Shown in pieces: positions 50,347 to 59,133 of a stretch of DNA of 64,000 nt. How positions within the stretch are numbered: position 1 is the first letter of the stretch; every line of letters starts with the position of its first letter. Made by a program: the position numbers and the translations under genes. The notes below the pieces were generated by a model, which worked only from the letters and a program-made list of their open reading frames with translations, was not told the origin of the DNA and did no database searches. This DNA is from Sphingobacteriales bacterium (GTDB lineage Bacteria; Bacteroidota; Bacteroidia; Chitinophagales; UBA2359), in NCBI GenBank assembly GCA_016700115.1, contig CP064999.1:1178001-1242000 (forward strand), given 5' to 3'.

Positions 50347-51330
50347 ATGAGCGCTTCCACCGATACCGGCCGGCATTGTCCTTACTGCTTTGCCGACAAC
50401 AGCCGCAAGTTGTATGAAACCCTGGATATGTATGACCATACCTTTCAGGTCAATCAATGCAATAACTGTAACACCGTGTTTCTTTCGCCCAACCCTACCC
50501 CCGAACAGTTGGAACAGGCTTATTCCGAATCTTACTACGGAGAGCAGGAACAGAAATTCAATACTTTGGTGGAGCGGGTCGTTGATTTTTTCCGGAAACA
50601 GCGCGCCGGAATAATCAGCGGTTATATTCCTTCAACGGCAAAGGTTTTGGATATTGGATGTGGCAACGGCAGGTTTTTATACCATCTTTTGAAAAAGGGC
50701 AATTACGAAGCATACGGCATTGAATTGCCCGGAAAAGCGGCAGAAAGAGCCTCAAAAGTGGAAGGTTTGATTTTGAAACAGGGTAAATTAGAACCCGGTG
50801 ATTTTCAGGATTCTTCTTTAGATGCGGTTACCATGTTCCACGTTATAGAGCATCTCGACCAACCCCGTCAAACCCTCCAAATCATCGGGCAAATTGTGAA
50901 GCCCGGAGGAATTGCCTATATCTCCATGCCCAATATTGATAGCTGGCAAAGCCGCCTTTTTAAAGGAAAATGGTTGCATTTAGACCCCCCGCGCCATGTT
51001 TTCTTTTTGTCCCCCCGACATTTACAACACGAAATGCAACAATTGGGCTTTCAATTGGAAAAAGAACGATATTTTAACCCCGAATACAACCCTTTTGGGA
51101 TGCAGCAAAGTTTGCTCAATATGGTGTCACCTAAAAGAGAACTGTTGTTCGAACATTTAAAGGGCAACAGACAATATGTGGGTAATTTTTCGACTGCCGC
51201 ACTGATGCTTCAGTCCCTGTTTTTCAAAGCTACTTTCCCGCTTTTTATACTGTCTGATGCCTTGGAATCGGCTTTCAAAAAAGGCGCAACCGTTGAAATG
51301 GTTTTCAGAAAACAAGACAGCAATTTATAA
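50347..51330 (+). CDS. class I SAM-dependent methyltransferase with zinc ribbon
   Basis: 327 aa. An N-terminal Cys pair CPYCF...CNNC forms a short zinc ribbon (residues 13-40). The Methyltransf_11/23 core has motif I VLDIGCGNGRFLYHLLKKG, then YGIELPGKAAERAS, TMFHVIEHLDQP and SMPNIDSWQSRLFKGKW. The last 60 residues are hydrophobic and may associate with the membrane. Such proteins often act on sugars or lipids in surface glycan synthesis. Confidence 0.88.
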   Translation: MSASTDTGRHCPYCFADNSRKLYETLDMYDHTFQVNQCNNCNTVFLSPNPTPEQLEQAYSESYYGEQEQKFNTLVERVVDFFRKQRAGIISGYIPSTAKVLDIGCGNGRFLYHLLKKGNYEAYGIELPGKAAERASKVEGLILKQGKLEPGDFQDSSLDAVTMFHVIEHLDQPRQTLQIIGQIVKPGGIAYISMPNIDSWQSRLFKGKWLHLDPPRHVFFLSPRHLQHEMQQLGFQLEKERYFNPEYNPFGMQQSLLNMVSPKRELLFEHLKGNRQYVGNFSTAALMLQSLFFKATFPLFILSDALESAFKKGATVEMVFRKQDSNL

Positions 51331-51691
51331 TCCTGTCATCCCTTCGGGATTTATTGTATTGACAGGCTTGTAAAACCTACTGTCAAACAGTTTTCTTTTA
51401 TAGCCGTTTGTAGTTAGACATTTACCAATCGCAACCCATTATTGTAATCCCGAAGGCCTGTAATAATTGTATTACCGTGCATTTCCAATGTTTATCAAAC
51501 TCCGAAGGGGTGATATTTTTGTTCGTAAAATGAGTCAGGAAACAACAGGTATTTTTCATGGCATTAAAGTAATAGCCTGCCCCAATCCAAACAAAAAAAC
51601 CTTGCTCATCATTACTCCCCTACCCGATATAAAACAAATGCGGTTACCTTTAGGGGTTAAACCGCTATTCGCTAAAAGAATCATCCTGCTC

Positions 51692-52180
51692 ATGTCCCAT
51701 CTGATACGGCAAAAAATTTTGGGGTTGCTTTTTTGGGGAGTACTGTCAGTTATGGCCTGTAAACAAAATGACTCCCCGGTTTCTGTTTCAGAGTTCAAAG
51801 TGCGAACCCCGACCGGGCTGCCGGTAACAGAACGAATATCGGCTATGAGTGAACAAGAAGCCATTGCCCTTGCCGAAGCTTTTGTCGCTGCACAAGGTTA
51901 TACGGGCAAACAACCCGATTTGTCCAAAGTTGCCCTGCAGTTTGAAAAAAACGAATACGCCTCCGATTCTGCCGGAGTTCTCAAAGGGCGGTTTAATATG
52001 TTGAAACCAAAGGCAACAGGTGCGCGACAATACGACCAAAAAAAATGGTTGGTCGGGTTTGAATATACCGGTAATGAAGAAAACATAGCAAGGGCAGTTA
52101 CCATGGATTCTATAGGGTCAAAAATATTTATGCAATCACAGGATGTCCGAATAGATTGGATTTTGGGGGAATCGGATTGA
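51692..52180 (+). CDS. small lipoprotein, unknown family
   Basis: 162 aa from ATG 51692, directly before a lipoprotein signal (ILGLLFWGVLSVMAC; lipobox VMAC). An earlier start at 51467 would add 75 residues without a plausible role. The mature part opens with a helix (MSEQEAIALAEAFVAAQGYT) then strands (KKWLVGFEYT, GSKIFMQSQDVRIDWIL). An NTF2-like fold is possible. Function unknown. Confidence 0.72.
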   Translation: MSHLIRQKILGLLFWGVLSVMACKQNDSPVSVSEFKVRTPTGLPVTERISAMSEQEAIALAEAFVAAQGYTGKQPDLSKVALQFEKNEYASDSAGVLKGRFNMLKPKATGARQYDQKKWLVGFEYTGNEENIARAVTMDSIGSKIFMQSQDVRIDWILGESD

Positions 52181-52320
52181 GTTGATAACTCTTGCCTCAA
52201 AAAAACAGCGACCTGTCCTCAAAAAACAGCCGCCAAAAGGCAAAAAGCACCTGCCTTACTCAGAAAAACAGCCGCCCAAGCACCATCAACCCTTGCAAAA
52301 ATTCGGTTGACAACGGGTTA

Positions 52321-52572
52321 TTGCAGGGGTGCATTAAGCCATTGCAGGGGGACTCTAAGTCAATGCAGGGGTGAATTAAGCTAATGCAAGGGTGCAATGA
52401 GTTATTGCAGGGGTGAATTAAGTTAAAACAGGGGTGCAATGAGTCCATGCAGAGGTGCATTAAGTCATTGCAAAGGCGATTTAAGTCATTGCAGGGGTGC
52501 ATTAACTCAATGCAGAGGTACATAAAGCCATTGCAGGGGTGCATTAACCCAATGCAGGGGGATTCTAACTTT
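52321..52572. repeat. twelve tandem 21-bp repeats
   Basis: Twelve consecutive 21-base units with consensus WTGCAGGGGTGCATTAAGYCA, each diverged at several positions. As 21 is a multiple of three, the minus strand is open through the array (52643-52260) and reads as a heptapeptide repeat (L-M/I-H-P-C-x-x). No ribosome-binding site or export signal precedes it. The region 52181-52320 and 52573-52790 has no other gene. Confidence 0.85.
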
Positions 52573-52793
52573 ATGTAAAGTGGCTTTGAAGCATTGCGGA
52601 GGGTGTTTGCGGGCTTATTTGGTCTGAAATTGCAATTTATCAAAGTAATACCCGTTATTGCGAGCCAAATTGGAGGATTCTTTTTTTACCTCTGCCCTTC
52701 GCCTGCCCTAATAAAAACTGCAACAGCCTATTTGCCGAAAAACCCGTTCAACTTTTTTGCCTGTCTGAATGTCCTATTTCAGGCAATTGTTCT

Positions 52794-52801
52794 TAACTTT
52801 G
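52794..52801 (+). promoter_or_regulatory. -7 element before the 28-aa membrane peptide gene
   Basis: TAACTTTG, matching TAnnTTTG, 45 bases upstream of the ATG at 52846. A TTG with the usual spacing is not clear. Confidence 0.4.
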
Positions 52802-52845
52802 CCCGACTTAATTGTTGTTTTGTAAAATTCAAAATTTTTTAAGCC

Positions 52846-52932
52846 ATGTTGATCTACCTGTTAACACTTGCCATTCCTGCTATTATCGGCATCGCCGTTG
52901 CTATATCTAAATTAAGCAAACCCCGCACCTAA
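52846..52932 (+). CDS. 28-aa single-helix membrane peptide
   Basis: ATG to TAA encodes 28 residues: one hydrophobic helix (LIYLLTLAIPAIIGIAVAIS) and a basic tail (KLSKPRT), the plan of small bacterial membrane proteins with a positive-inside end. A -7 promoter element precedes it. No neighbour indicates its partner. It may also be chance. Confidence 0.45.
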   Translation: MLIYLLTLAIPAIIGIAVAISKLSKPRT

Positions 52933-53020
52933 ACCCTGAGTTGACAAGGCTTGTACTTCTATCTCTTTGAACAACAACTTTAAAAGCCGGCTTTTGTGAA
53001 TTGCCGGAACCGCTATCCTT

Positions 53021-53803
53021 TTAGCTTCCGGTAAAATTGGCTTTTCTTTTCGTCATAAAAGCCTCGGTGCCTTCCTTAAAATCGTGGGTTCCAAAACAGG
53101 AAGCAAATAATTCCATTTCGGTTTCATAGCCATTTTCACCGGCGGTGAAGTATGAGTCCACACAAGCGATAACCTTTTTAATCGCGAGGGGTGCTTTAGC
53201 AGTTATTTTACCCAAAATTTCCCGGCATTTAGTCATCAGTTCTTCCTGCGGTACTACATAATTTACCAAGCCCAGGCGCAGTGCCTCGTCTGCTGCAATG
53301 ATGTCGGCAGTCATCAGTAGCTCAAGGGCTTTGCCTTTCCCTACCAATTGGATGAGTCTTTGCGTGCCCCCGTAGCCGGGTATAATGCCGAGATTGACCT
53401 CGGGCTGTCCGAATTTGGCATTTGGCGAAGCTACCCTCAGATGACAGGCCATGGCCAACTCACAACCACCGCCTAAGGCAAATCCGTTGACGGCTGCAAT
53501 GATGGGTTTGGGGTATTGCTCCACTGTTTTAAAAATCCGGTATCCCCGCTCAACCATTTCTTTCCCTTCCTTAGCGTTAAACCCGGCAAATTCAGAAATA
53601 TCTGCACCTGCCGCAAATGCTTTTGAACCTGCTCCGGTCAGGATAACCCCTTTTACGGTATCACTGTCGCGATGGTTTTGCAGTACCTGAACCAATTCGC
53701 TGAGTAGGGTGGTGTTGAGTGCGTTTAGTTTTTCTTCGCGGTTAATGGTGATGGTTAAAATGCCGGTTTCGTCTGTTTGAGTATGTAATTGTGTTGGTGT
53801 CAT
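53021..53803 (-). CDS. enoyl-CoA hydratase/isomerase
   Basis: 260 aa crotonase. It hydrates trans-2-enoyl-CoA in fatty-acid beta-oxidation or related pathways. Oxyanion-hole segments AFAAGADISEFAGF and FALGGGCELAMACH; the two catalytic Glu are in GGCELA and FGQPEVNLGIIPGYGGTQRL. Length is normal. Alone on its strand. Confidence 0.93.
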   Translation of the reverse strand: MTPTQLHTQTDETGILTITINREEKLNALNTTLLSELVQVLQNHRDSDTVKGVILTGAGSKAFAAGADISEFAGFNAKEGKEMVERGYRIFKTVEQYPKPIIAAVNGFALGGGCELAMACHLRVASPNAKFGQPEVNLGIIPGYGGTQRLIQLVGKGKALELLMTADIIAADEALRLGLVNYVVPQEELMTKCREILGKITAKAPLAIKKVIACVDSYFTAGENGYETEMELFASCFGTHDFKEGTEAFMTKRKANFTGS

Positions 53804-53932
53804 AAAAAAATCGGGATATGGGATAAAGTAATTTTTGGTTCAAAATTAACCGGAATTTGTGTTTATTGGAAAATCTGCCCAATTTTTGAGCATTGTATTA
53901 ATGTGTATTAAAAAGTATCAAGACCCGATTGT

Positions 53933-55789
53933 CTAAATATGCTGATTATTTTCGTTCAGATAGTCTTTAATTTCCTTTAGGAAAATGTCTCCGTAATCGG
54001 TCATTTTTCTAAAGCCAATGCCGTTAATCTTTAACATATCGTCCGTTGTTTGGGGCAGGTATCTGACCATTTCATACAAAACAGCATCAGAAAAAACCAC
54101 AAAAGCAGGAACCTTTTGCTCATCTGCCAGTTTTTTACGAACTTGCCTTAAACGCTCAAATAAATCATTGACTTGCTGGTTTGTTTTTGAAATAGGCTGT
54201 TTCCCAGTTTTTGGATGTTTTTGAGGTTCAGAAGCGACAGGAGGAGCATTTTTCACCAAATTCACCCTTTTCCCTTCAAACAGCACAGCCTTGCTTTCAG
54301 GGGTCAGGGTGAGGGCGTAGTGTTGCTGATAGGCTATTTCTAACAGCCCTAACTGTATGAGCTGAATAATATAGTCCGACCATTCAGAAGGTTTGAGGTC
54401 TTTTCCTGCACCGAAGGTTTTGATTTGGTCATACCGGTTTTTTACCACCCCCGAAGTTCTCACCCCTCTCAACACATCAACAACCGTACTCATCGGAGCA
54501 GCTTCTTTTAAACGTGCAACGGCCGAAAGTGCTTTCTGCGCCAACTCAGTACCGTCAAAAGGGTGTTTCGGATGCCGGCAAATATCACAGTTTCCGCAGT
54601 CGCTGCCGGAATGTTGGCCGAAGTAGTTGAGCAATATGCGGCGGCGGCAGAGTTGCGCTTCTGCAAAACGCTGTAAGAGTTGCAGTTTTGCTAATTTGAG
54701 TTCTTTGACTGCTCCCCCGTCATCTTCAATAAATTTCCGGCGCTGCATCACATCCGAAATAGTATAGAACATAATTGCTTTGCCGGGCAAACCGTCCCGA
54801 CCTGCCCTGCCGATTTCCTGATAATAGCTTTCTATATTGGCAGGCAGGTTATAGTGCAGAACAAACCGCACATTCGACTTGTCTATGCCCATCCCAAATG
54901 CAACCGTTGCACAAACAATGGTAATATCATCCCTCAAAAACGCTTCCTGTACCCGGTTGCGTTCGTCAGCAGACAATCCGGCATGATAAGCAGCGGCATT
55001 AAACCCCCGCTGCCGCAGTTTTTCGGCCAGACTTTCTGTTCCGCCTCTGCTGATGCAGTAGATAATGCCTGCCTGTCGGGGGTGTTCATCCAAAAACCGG
55101 ACGATATGTTTTATCCGGTCAATAGCGGGGAGTACAGCTAAGCTGAGGTTTGGCCGGTCGAAAGAAGTGATAAATGTCTTTGCGTTTGTTAATCCCAATT
55201 GCTGCACAATATCGGTTCGGGTTACCTTGTCGGCAGTGGCAGTCAGAGCGATAAACGGAATTTGCGGAAACTGCTTTCTGAGAACCCGCAACTGTCCGTA
55301 TTCGGGTCTGAAATCGTGTCCCCAAAACGAGATGCAGTGCGCTTCGTCAATGGCAAACAGGTTAATCTGAAGTCGAGATAAAAAATTCTGAAAACCATCG
55401 GTTTGTACTTTTTCGGGCGATACATACAACAACTTAATTTTGCCGGAAAGACATTCCTGTTCTGTTCTGATCAGAGAGTCGAGTTCCTGTGAACTGTTGA
55501 TATATGCCGCCGGAATTCCGTTAAGTCTGAGTGCTTCTACCTGATCTTTCATCAGGGCAATGAGCGGCGAAACAACAATGCCAATTCCCTGCATCATCAT
55601 GGCAGGAAGCTGATAACAAACCGATTTGCCGCCACCGGTCGGCATCAGCACCAAAGTATCGTTGCCACTCAACACCGAATCAATAATGTCGGCCTGCATC
55701 GGTCTGAATGTCGAGTAACCAAAATATTCTTTTAACGTCTGTAAAGGGGTCAATGGATCAGCAGGAGTTACAATAATTGTTTTCTTCAC
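53933..55789 (-). CDS. recQ: ATP-dependent DNA helicase RecQ
   Basis: 618 aa 3'-5' superfamily 2 helicase in recombination and replication-fork repair. Motif I MPTGGGKSVCYQLPA, motif II DEAHCISFWGHDFRPEY with the RecQ aromatic loop, TATADK, SFDRPNLS, and motif VI QEIGRAGRDG. The RQC zinc site is CRRRILLNYFGQH...CGNCDIC. A C-terminal HRDC domain (LFERLRQVRKKLADEQ, DDMLKINGIGFRKMTDYG) completes the full-length plan. Confidence 0.95.
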   Translation of the reverse strand: MKKTIIVTPADPLTPLQTLKEYFGYSTFRPMQADIIDSVLSGNDTLVLMPTGGGKSVCYQLPAMMMQGIGIVVSPLIALMKDQVEALRLNGIPAAYINSSQELDSLIRTEQECLSGKIKLLYVSPEKVQTDGFQNFLSRLQINLFAIDEAHCISFWGHDFRPEYGQLRVLRKQFPQIPFIALTATADKVTRTDIVQQLGLTNAKTFITSFDRPNLSLAVLPAIDRIKHIVRFLDEHPRQAGIIYCISRGGTESLAEKLRQRGFNAAAYHAGLSADERNRVQEAFLRDDITIVCATVAFGMGIDKSNVRFVLHYNLPANIESYYQEIGRAGRDGLPGKAIMFYTISDVMQRRKFIEDDGGAVKELKLAKLQLLQRFAEAQLCRRRILLNYFGQHSGSDCGNCDICRHPKHPFDGTELAQKALSAVARLKEAAPMSTVVDVLRGVRTSGVVKNRYDQIKTFGAGKDLKPSEWSDYIIQLIQLGLLEIAYQQHYALTLTPESKAVLFEGKRVNLVKNAPPVASEPQKHPKTGKQPISKTNQQVNDLFERLRQVRKKLADEQKVPAFVVFSDAVLYEMVRYLPQTTDDMLKINGIGFRKMTDYGDIFLKEIKDYLNENNQHI

Positions 55790-55994
55790 GCCAAAAGTAC
55801 ATTAAAAGCCATAAATAACAAACCTGATTGTCATTTTTGCGCTCGGGAAATGCGCTAACCGCTTAACTTCTTAGCTTTACACCGGCAACCGGAAAGGGGC
55901 AATTCCGGCATTATGGGCAGACACAATATAAAAGACAGATCACTAAGAACCCGGTATTAGTTATTTTAAAAAATACAGCGCTCAACTTAATCTT

Positions 55995-57188
55995 ATGAGT
56001 ATGTTAAAGGCAATAGCCAACTACAAAAGTCAGATAGCCTTGCCCGCCATCAGCGGAGGAAACATCAAAGCCTTGTTTAAAACCATTCGTCAGGGGAAAG
56101 TTTCAACCCAATACTATGGACGGGTGATTGCCTCGTTTTTTATGAGCGCCCTGACAGAGCCGTTCCGGATAATTGAGCGAATGCGCTTTAACCAAACATT
56201 GGATAGCAAGCCCTTAAACCAACCGCCGGTATTTATAATCGGTCACTGGCGAAGCGGCACCACGCATCTGCACAATTTTATCGGCAAAGATCCCAGAATG
56301 GGGTATGTGTCCACCTATCATTCCGTGTTTCCCGAAATGCTGTTTGTTCAACCTGCAAGATTCATTTTTGAAAGTTTCATGCGGTTTGCCCTTCCCAAAA
56401 AGCGGCAAGGCGACAATGTGGTGATGAATGCAGACTTTCCGCAGGAAGAAGAATTTGCTTTGGGCAATATCCACGCTTTATGTTATTACAATTTCTGGTA
56501 TTTCCCTTCGAGAACGCTCGACTATTACAAGCGCTATATTGATTTTGAGGGCATTCGTCCATCAGAGTTGAACATCTGGAAAACAGAATATGGCCGACTG
56601 ATCAAAAAAGCACTGCTCAATACCAAAGGCGAGCAATTTGTTTCAAAAAACCCGCCCAATACCGGCAGAATCAAACTGCTGCTTGAAATGTTTCCCAATG
56701 CGCGGTTCATTCACATTTACCGCAACCCGGTAGAGGTGTTTTTGTCCACCAAAAAGTTTATTACCAGCATGATGCCCAGCCTTCAGTTGGAAACCATGAA
56801 CGACCAACTGATTACCGACAATATTTTTGAGGTGTACAAAAAAATAATGACCAAATATCTGAATACGCGCTCCCTAATTCCCAAAGGTCAACTTTCGGAA
56901 GTTTGTTTTGAAACGTTTGAACAAAATCCCACCGAAGAACTTCATCGCATATATACCGAGCTTAGCTTGCCGGGGTTTGAACAGGCAGCCCCTAAATTTG
57001 CAAAATATGCTACCAAGGAAAAAAGCTACCAGAAAAACCGTTTTTTAATAGACTCCAACATCCTGAACCGTATTTTGGACGAATGGGGGTTTGCCATGAA
57101 TGAATGGGGATATCAGGTGCCTGCACATATAGAGGTAAAACAGGAAACTGACACACTGCCGGAAACACTCAGCCACTCGAACCGGTAA
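55995..57188 (+). CDS. PAPS-dependent sulfotransferase
   Basis: 397 aa. 5'-phosphosulfate loop FIIGHWRSGTTHLHNFIG (residues 74-91) and 3'-phosphate site HIYRNPVEVFLSTKKFI. This is the large sulfotransferase type that modifies lipids, glycans or natural products at or near the membrane. Its end overlaps the end of the convergent SulP gene by 20 bases. Sulfate uptake and use lying together suggests, without proving, a functional link. Confidence 0.88.
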   Translation: MSMLKAIANYKSQIALPAISGGNIKALFKTIRQGKVSTQYYGRVIASFFMSALTEPFRIIERMRFNQTLDSKPLNQPPVFIIGHWRSGTTHLHNFIGKDPRMGYVSTYHSVFPEMLFVQPARFIFESFMRFALPKKRQGDNVVMNADFPQEEEFALGNIHALCYYNFWYFPSRTLDYYKRYIDFEGIRPSELNIWKTEYGRLIKKALLNTKGEQFVSKNPPNTGRIKLLLEMFPNARFIHIYRNPVEVFLSTKKFITSMMPSLQLETMNDQLITDNIFEVYKKIMTKYLNTRSLIPKGQLSEVCFETFEQNPTEELHRIYTELSLPGFEQAAPKFAKYATKEKSYQKNRFLIDSNILNRILDEWGFAMNEWGYQVPAHIEVKQETDTLPETLSHSNR

Positions 57189-58839
57189 GCTGACGCGCCC
57201 GCTCCAATGCCGTTTCGATAGAGGGGCAGATATTGTTTTCTCCCAGAAGTTGATCAATCCCGGCTTTTAAGATGACCGACAGGGGCTGTTCGTTTACCTC
57301 TGCCAATATCACTTGTATTTGCTCGGTTTTCGATTTTTTGCACAAACTTCGCAGGTTGTTTAATCCCGTTGAGTCGATAAACGGCGCTTTCGACATCCGG
57401 ATAATCCGCACCTTAGGGCGACGACTGCCCACCCTTCGCAGGGCTTCATCAAATTTGTTGGCAGCGCCAAAGAAAAACGGGCCGTTTATTTCATAAACTT
57501 CGGTGTCGGGAGGGAGGGCAAGGCTGAGGTTATCGCCCGAGTCGGTCAACTCGTCCGATGTTTCGGCATTGAACTGATTTTTAATCACCTGTATCTCTGA
57601 CGTTTCCGCCGTTCGTTTGACAAACAGCACCAAAGCCATTATCACTCCAATCTGAATGGCGATGGTTAAATCCAAAACGACCGTCAAAAAAAACGTGGTC
57701 AACAATACCGCTACATCGCTCTTTGGATGAGAAAGCAGGTCTCTGAACGAACGCCACTCGCTCATGTTGTAAGCCACCATCACCAAAATACCGGCCAAAC
57801 AAGGCATCGGGATAAGCTGTGCCCATTTGCCTAAAAACAACATGATGACGAGCAAAGTAAGGGCATGAACAATGCCGGCAACGGGGGTTCGTCCGCCGTT
57901 TTTGATGTTGGTCATGGTGCGGGCAATCGCACCGGTGGCCGGAATACCTCCCACCAAAGGAACAATCATATTGGCAGCCCCCTGTGCCACTAATTCCATA
58001 TTTGAACGGTGGTTGCCGCCGATAATGCCATCGGCTACCATAGCAGAAAGTAAAGATTCTACGGCACCAAGCATGGCAATGGTAAAGGCCGGCTGAATCA
58101 GCGATTTTAAAACTTCAAAACTCTCTATCTCAGGAATTTGCAAGGTTGGAAGCACACTTGCTATTTGCCCGAACCGGCTGCCGATGGTTTCTACCGGAAT
58201 GTTCCAGATCAGGGTTGCAGCAGTGGTCAGTACAATGGCTGCCAACGATCCGGGTATGGTGCGGCTGATGCGGGGAAAATAAACAATCAGCAGAACCGAG
58301 GTGAGTGCCATGCCAAAAGCAAACCAATTGATGTTGCCGATATATTGCAAGTATATTACCCATTTTTCAAAAAAATCGGCAGGTACTTTGTCAATAGGCA
58401 ATCCCAGAAAATCTTTTATCTGAGACGAAAAAATGACCACCGCAATGCCGCTCGTAAACCCGACAACGACCGGATAGGGCATAAATTTAATCACCGTGCC
58501 TAACCTGAACAAACCCATCAACACCAGCATCACCCCCGCCATAAAGGTTGCAATCAACAACCCATCTAATCCGAACTTGTCAACAACACCATACACTACA
58601 ACAATGAATGCCCCGGTCGGGCCGCCTATCTGCACGCGGCTGCCGCCTAATAACGAAATAATAAACCCGGCAACAATGGCGGTAATCAACCCGTTTTGTG
58701 GCGAAACACCCGATGCAATTCCAAACGCAATGGCCAAAGGCAAAGCAACAATTCCGACAATAATACCGGCTATCAGGTCGGAGACAAACTGTTGCCGGTT
58801 GTAGTTTTTAAGCGTGGTCAGAATCTTAGGTTGTAACAT
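57169..58839 (-). CDS. SulP family anion transporter with STAS domain
   Basis: 556 aa. About 12-14 transmembrane helices with the SulP signature (DLIAGIIVGIVALPLAIAFGIASGVSPQNGL) and GGIPATGAIARTMTNIKNGG, then a cytoplasmic STAS domain (RIIRMSKAPFIDSTGLNNL). It carries sulfate, bicarbonate or another anion across the inner membrane. Convergent and overlapping with the sulfotransferase. Bicarbonate (BicA-like) cannot be ruled out. Confidence 0.92.
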   Translation of the reverse strand: MLQPKILTTLKNYNRQQFVSDLIAGIIVGIVALPLAIAFGIASGVSPQNGLITAIVAGFIISLLGGSRVQIGGPTGAFIVVVYGVVDKFGLDGLLIATFMAGVMLVLMGLFRLGTVIKFMPYPVVVGFTSGIAVVIFSSQIKDFLGLPIDKVPADFFEKWVIYLQYIGNINWFAFGMALTSVLLIVYFPRISRTIPGSLAAIVLTTAATLIWNIPVETIGSRFGQIASVLPTLQIPEIESFEVLKSLIQPAFTIAMLGAVESLLSAMVADGIIGGNHRSNMELVAQGAANMIVPLVGGIPATGAIARTMTNIKNGGRTPVAGIVHALTLLVIMLFLGKWAQLIPMPCLAGILVMVAYNMSEWRSFRDLLSHPKSDVAVLLTTFFLTVVLDLTIAIQIGVIMALVLFVKRTAETSEIQVIKNQFNAETSDELTDSGDNLSLALPPDTEVYEINGPFFFGAANKFDEALRRVGSRRPKVRIIRMSKAPFIDSTGLNNLRSLCKKSKTEQIQVILAEVNEQPLSVILKAGIDQLLGENNICPSIETALERARQLTGSSG

Positions 58840-59133
58840 AGCCCTATATTCAGGTTTTCGAAGGGCAAAGTTACGGTAAATTATAAATTTCAGTCGGACT
58901 GTATTACCCTTAATCTAAACCCGTAGCAGGGGAATAGTTGTCAGGCGCATCCTGCTTATTTGGAAATAATCTTCCTATATGAGATACAAGTTATTATATA
59001 AAAAGTTAGCTTCGTTCTAGCTTTTGTTATACAAGTATTCGCAATAAAGGATGTTTGCTAAAAGATGAGACCAAAGTTTATGACCACAACATAACAACTA
59101 CCTATTTTTTAAAAACTATAAATCAACGAAACT

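Noticed and set aside
52260..52643. 127-codon Cys/His repeat protein as a confirmed gene
   Set aside because: No start signal, promoter or flanking protein domain supports translation; reported as a repeat instead.
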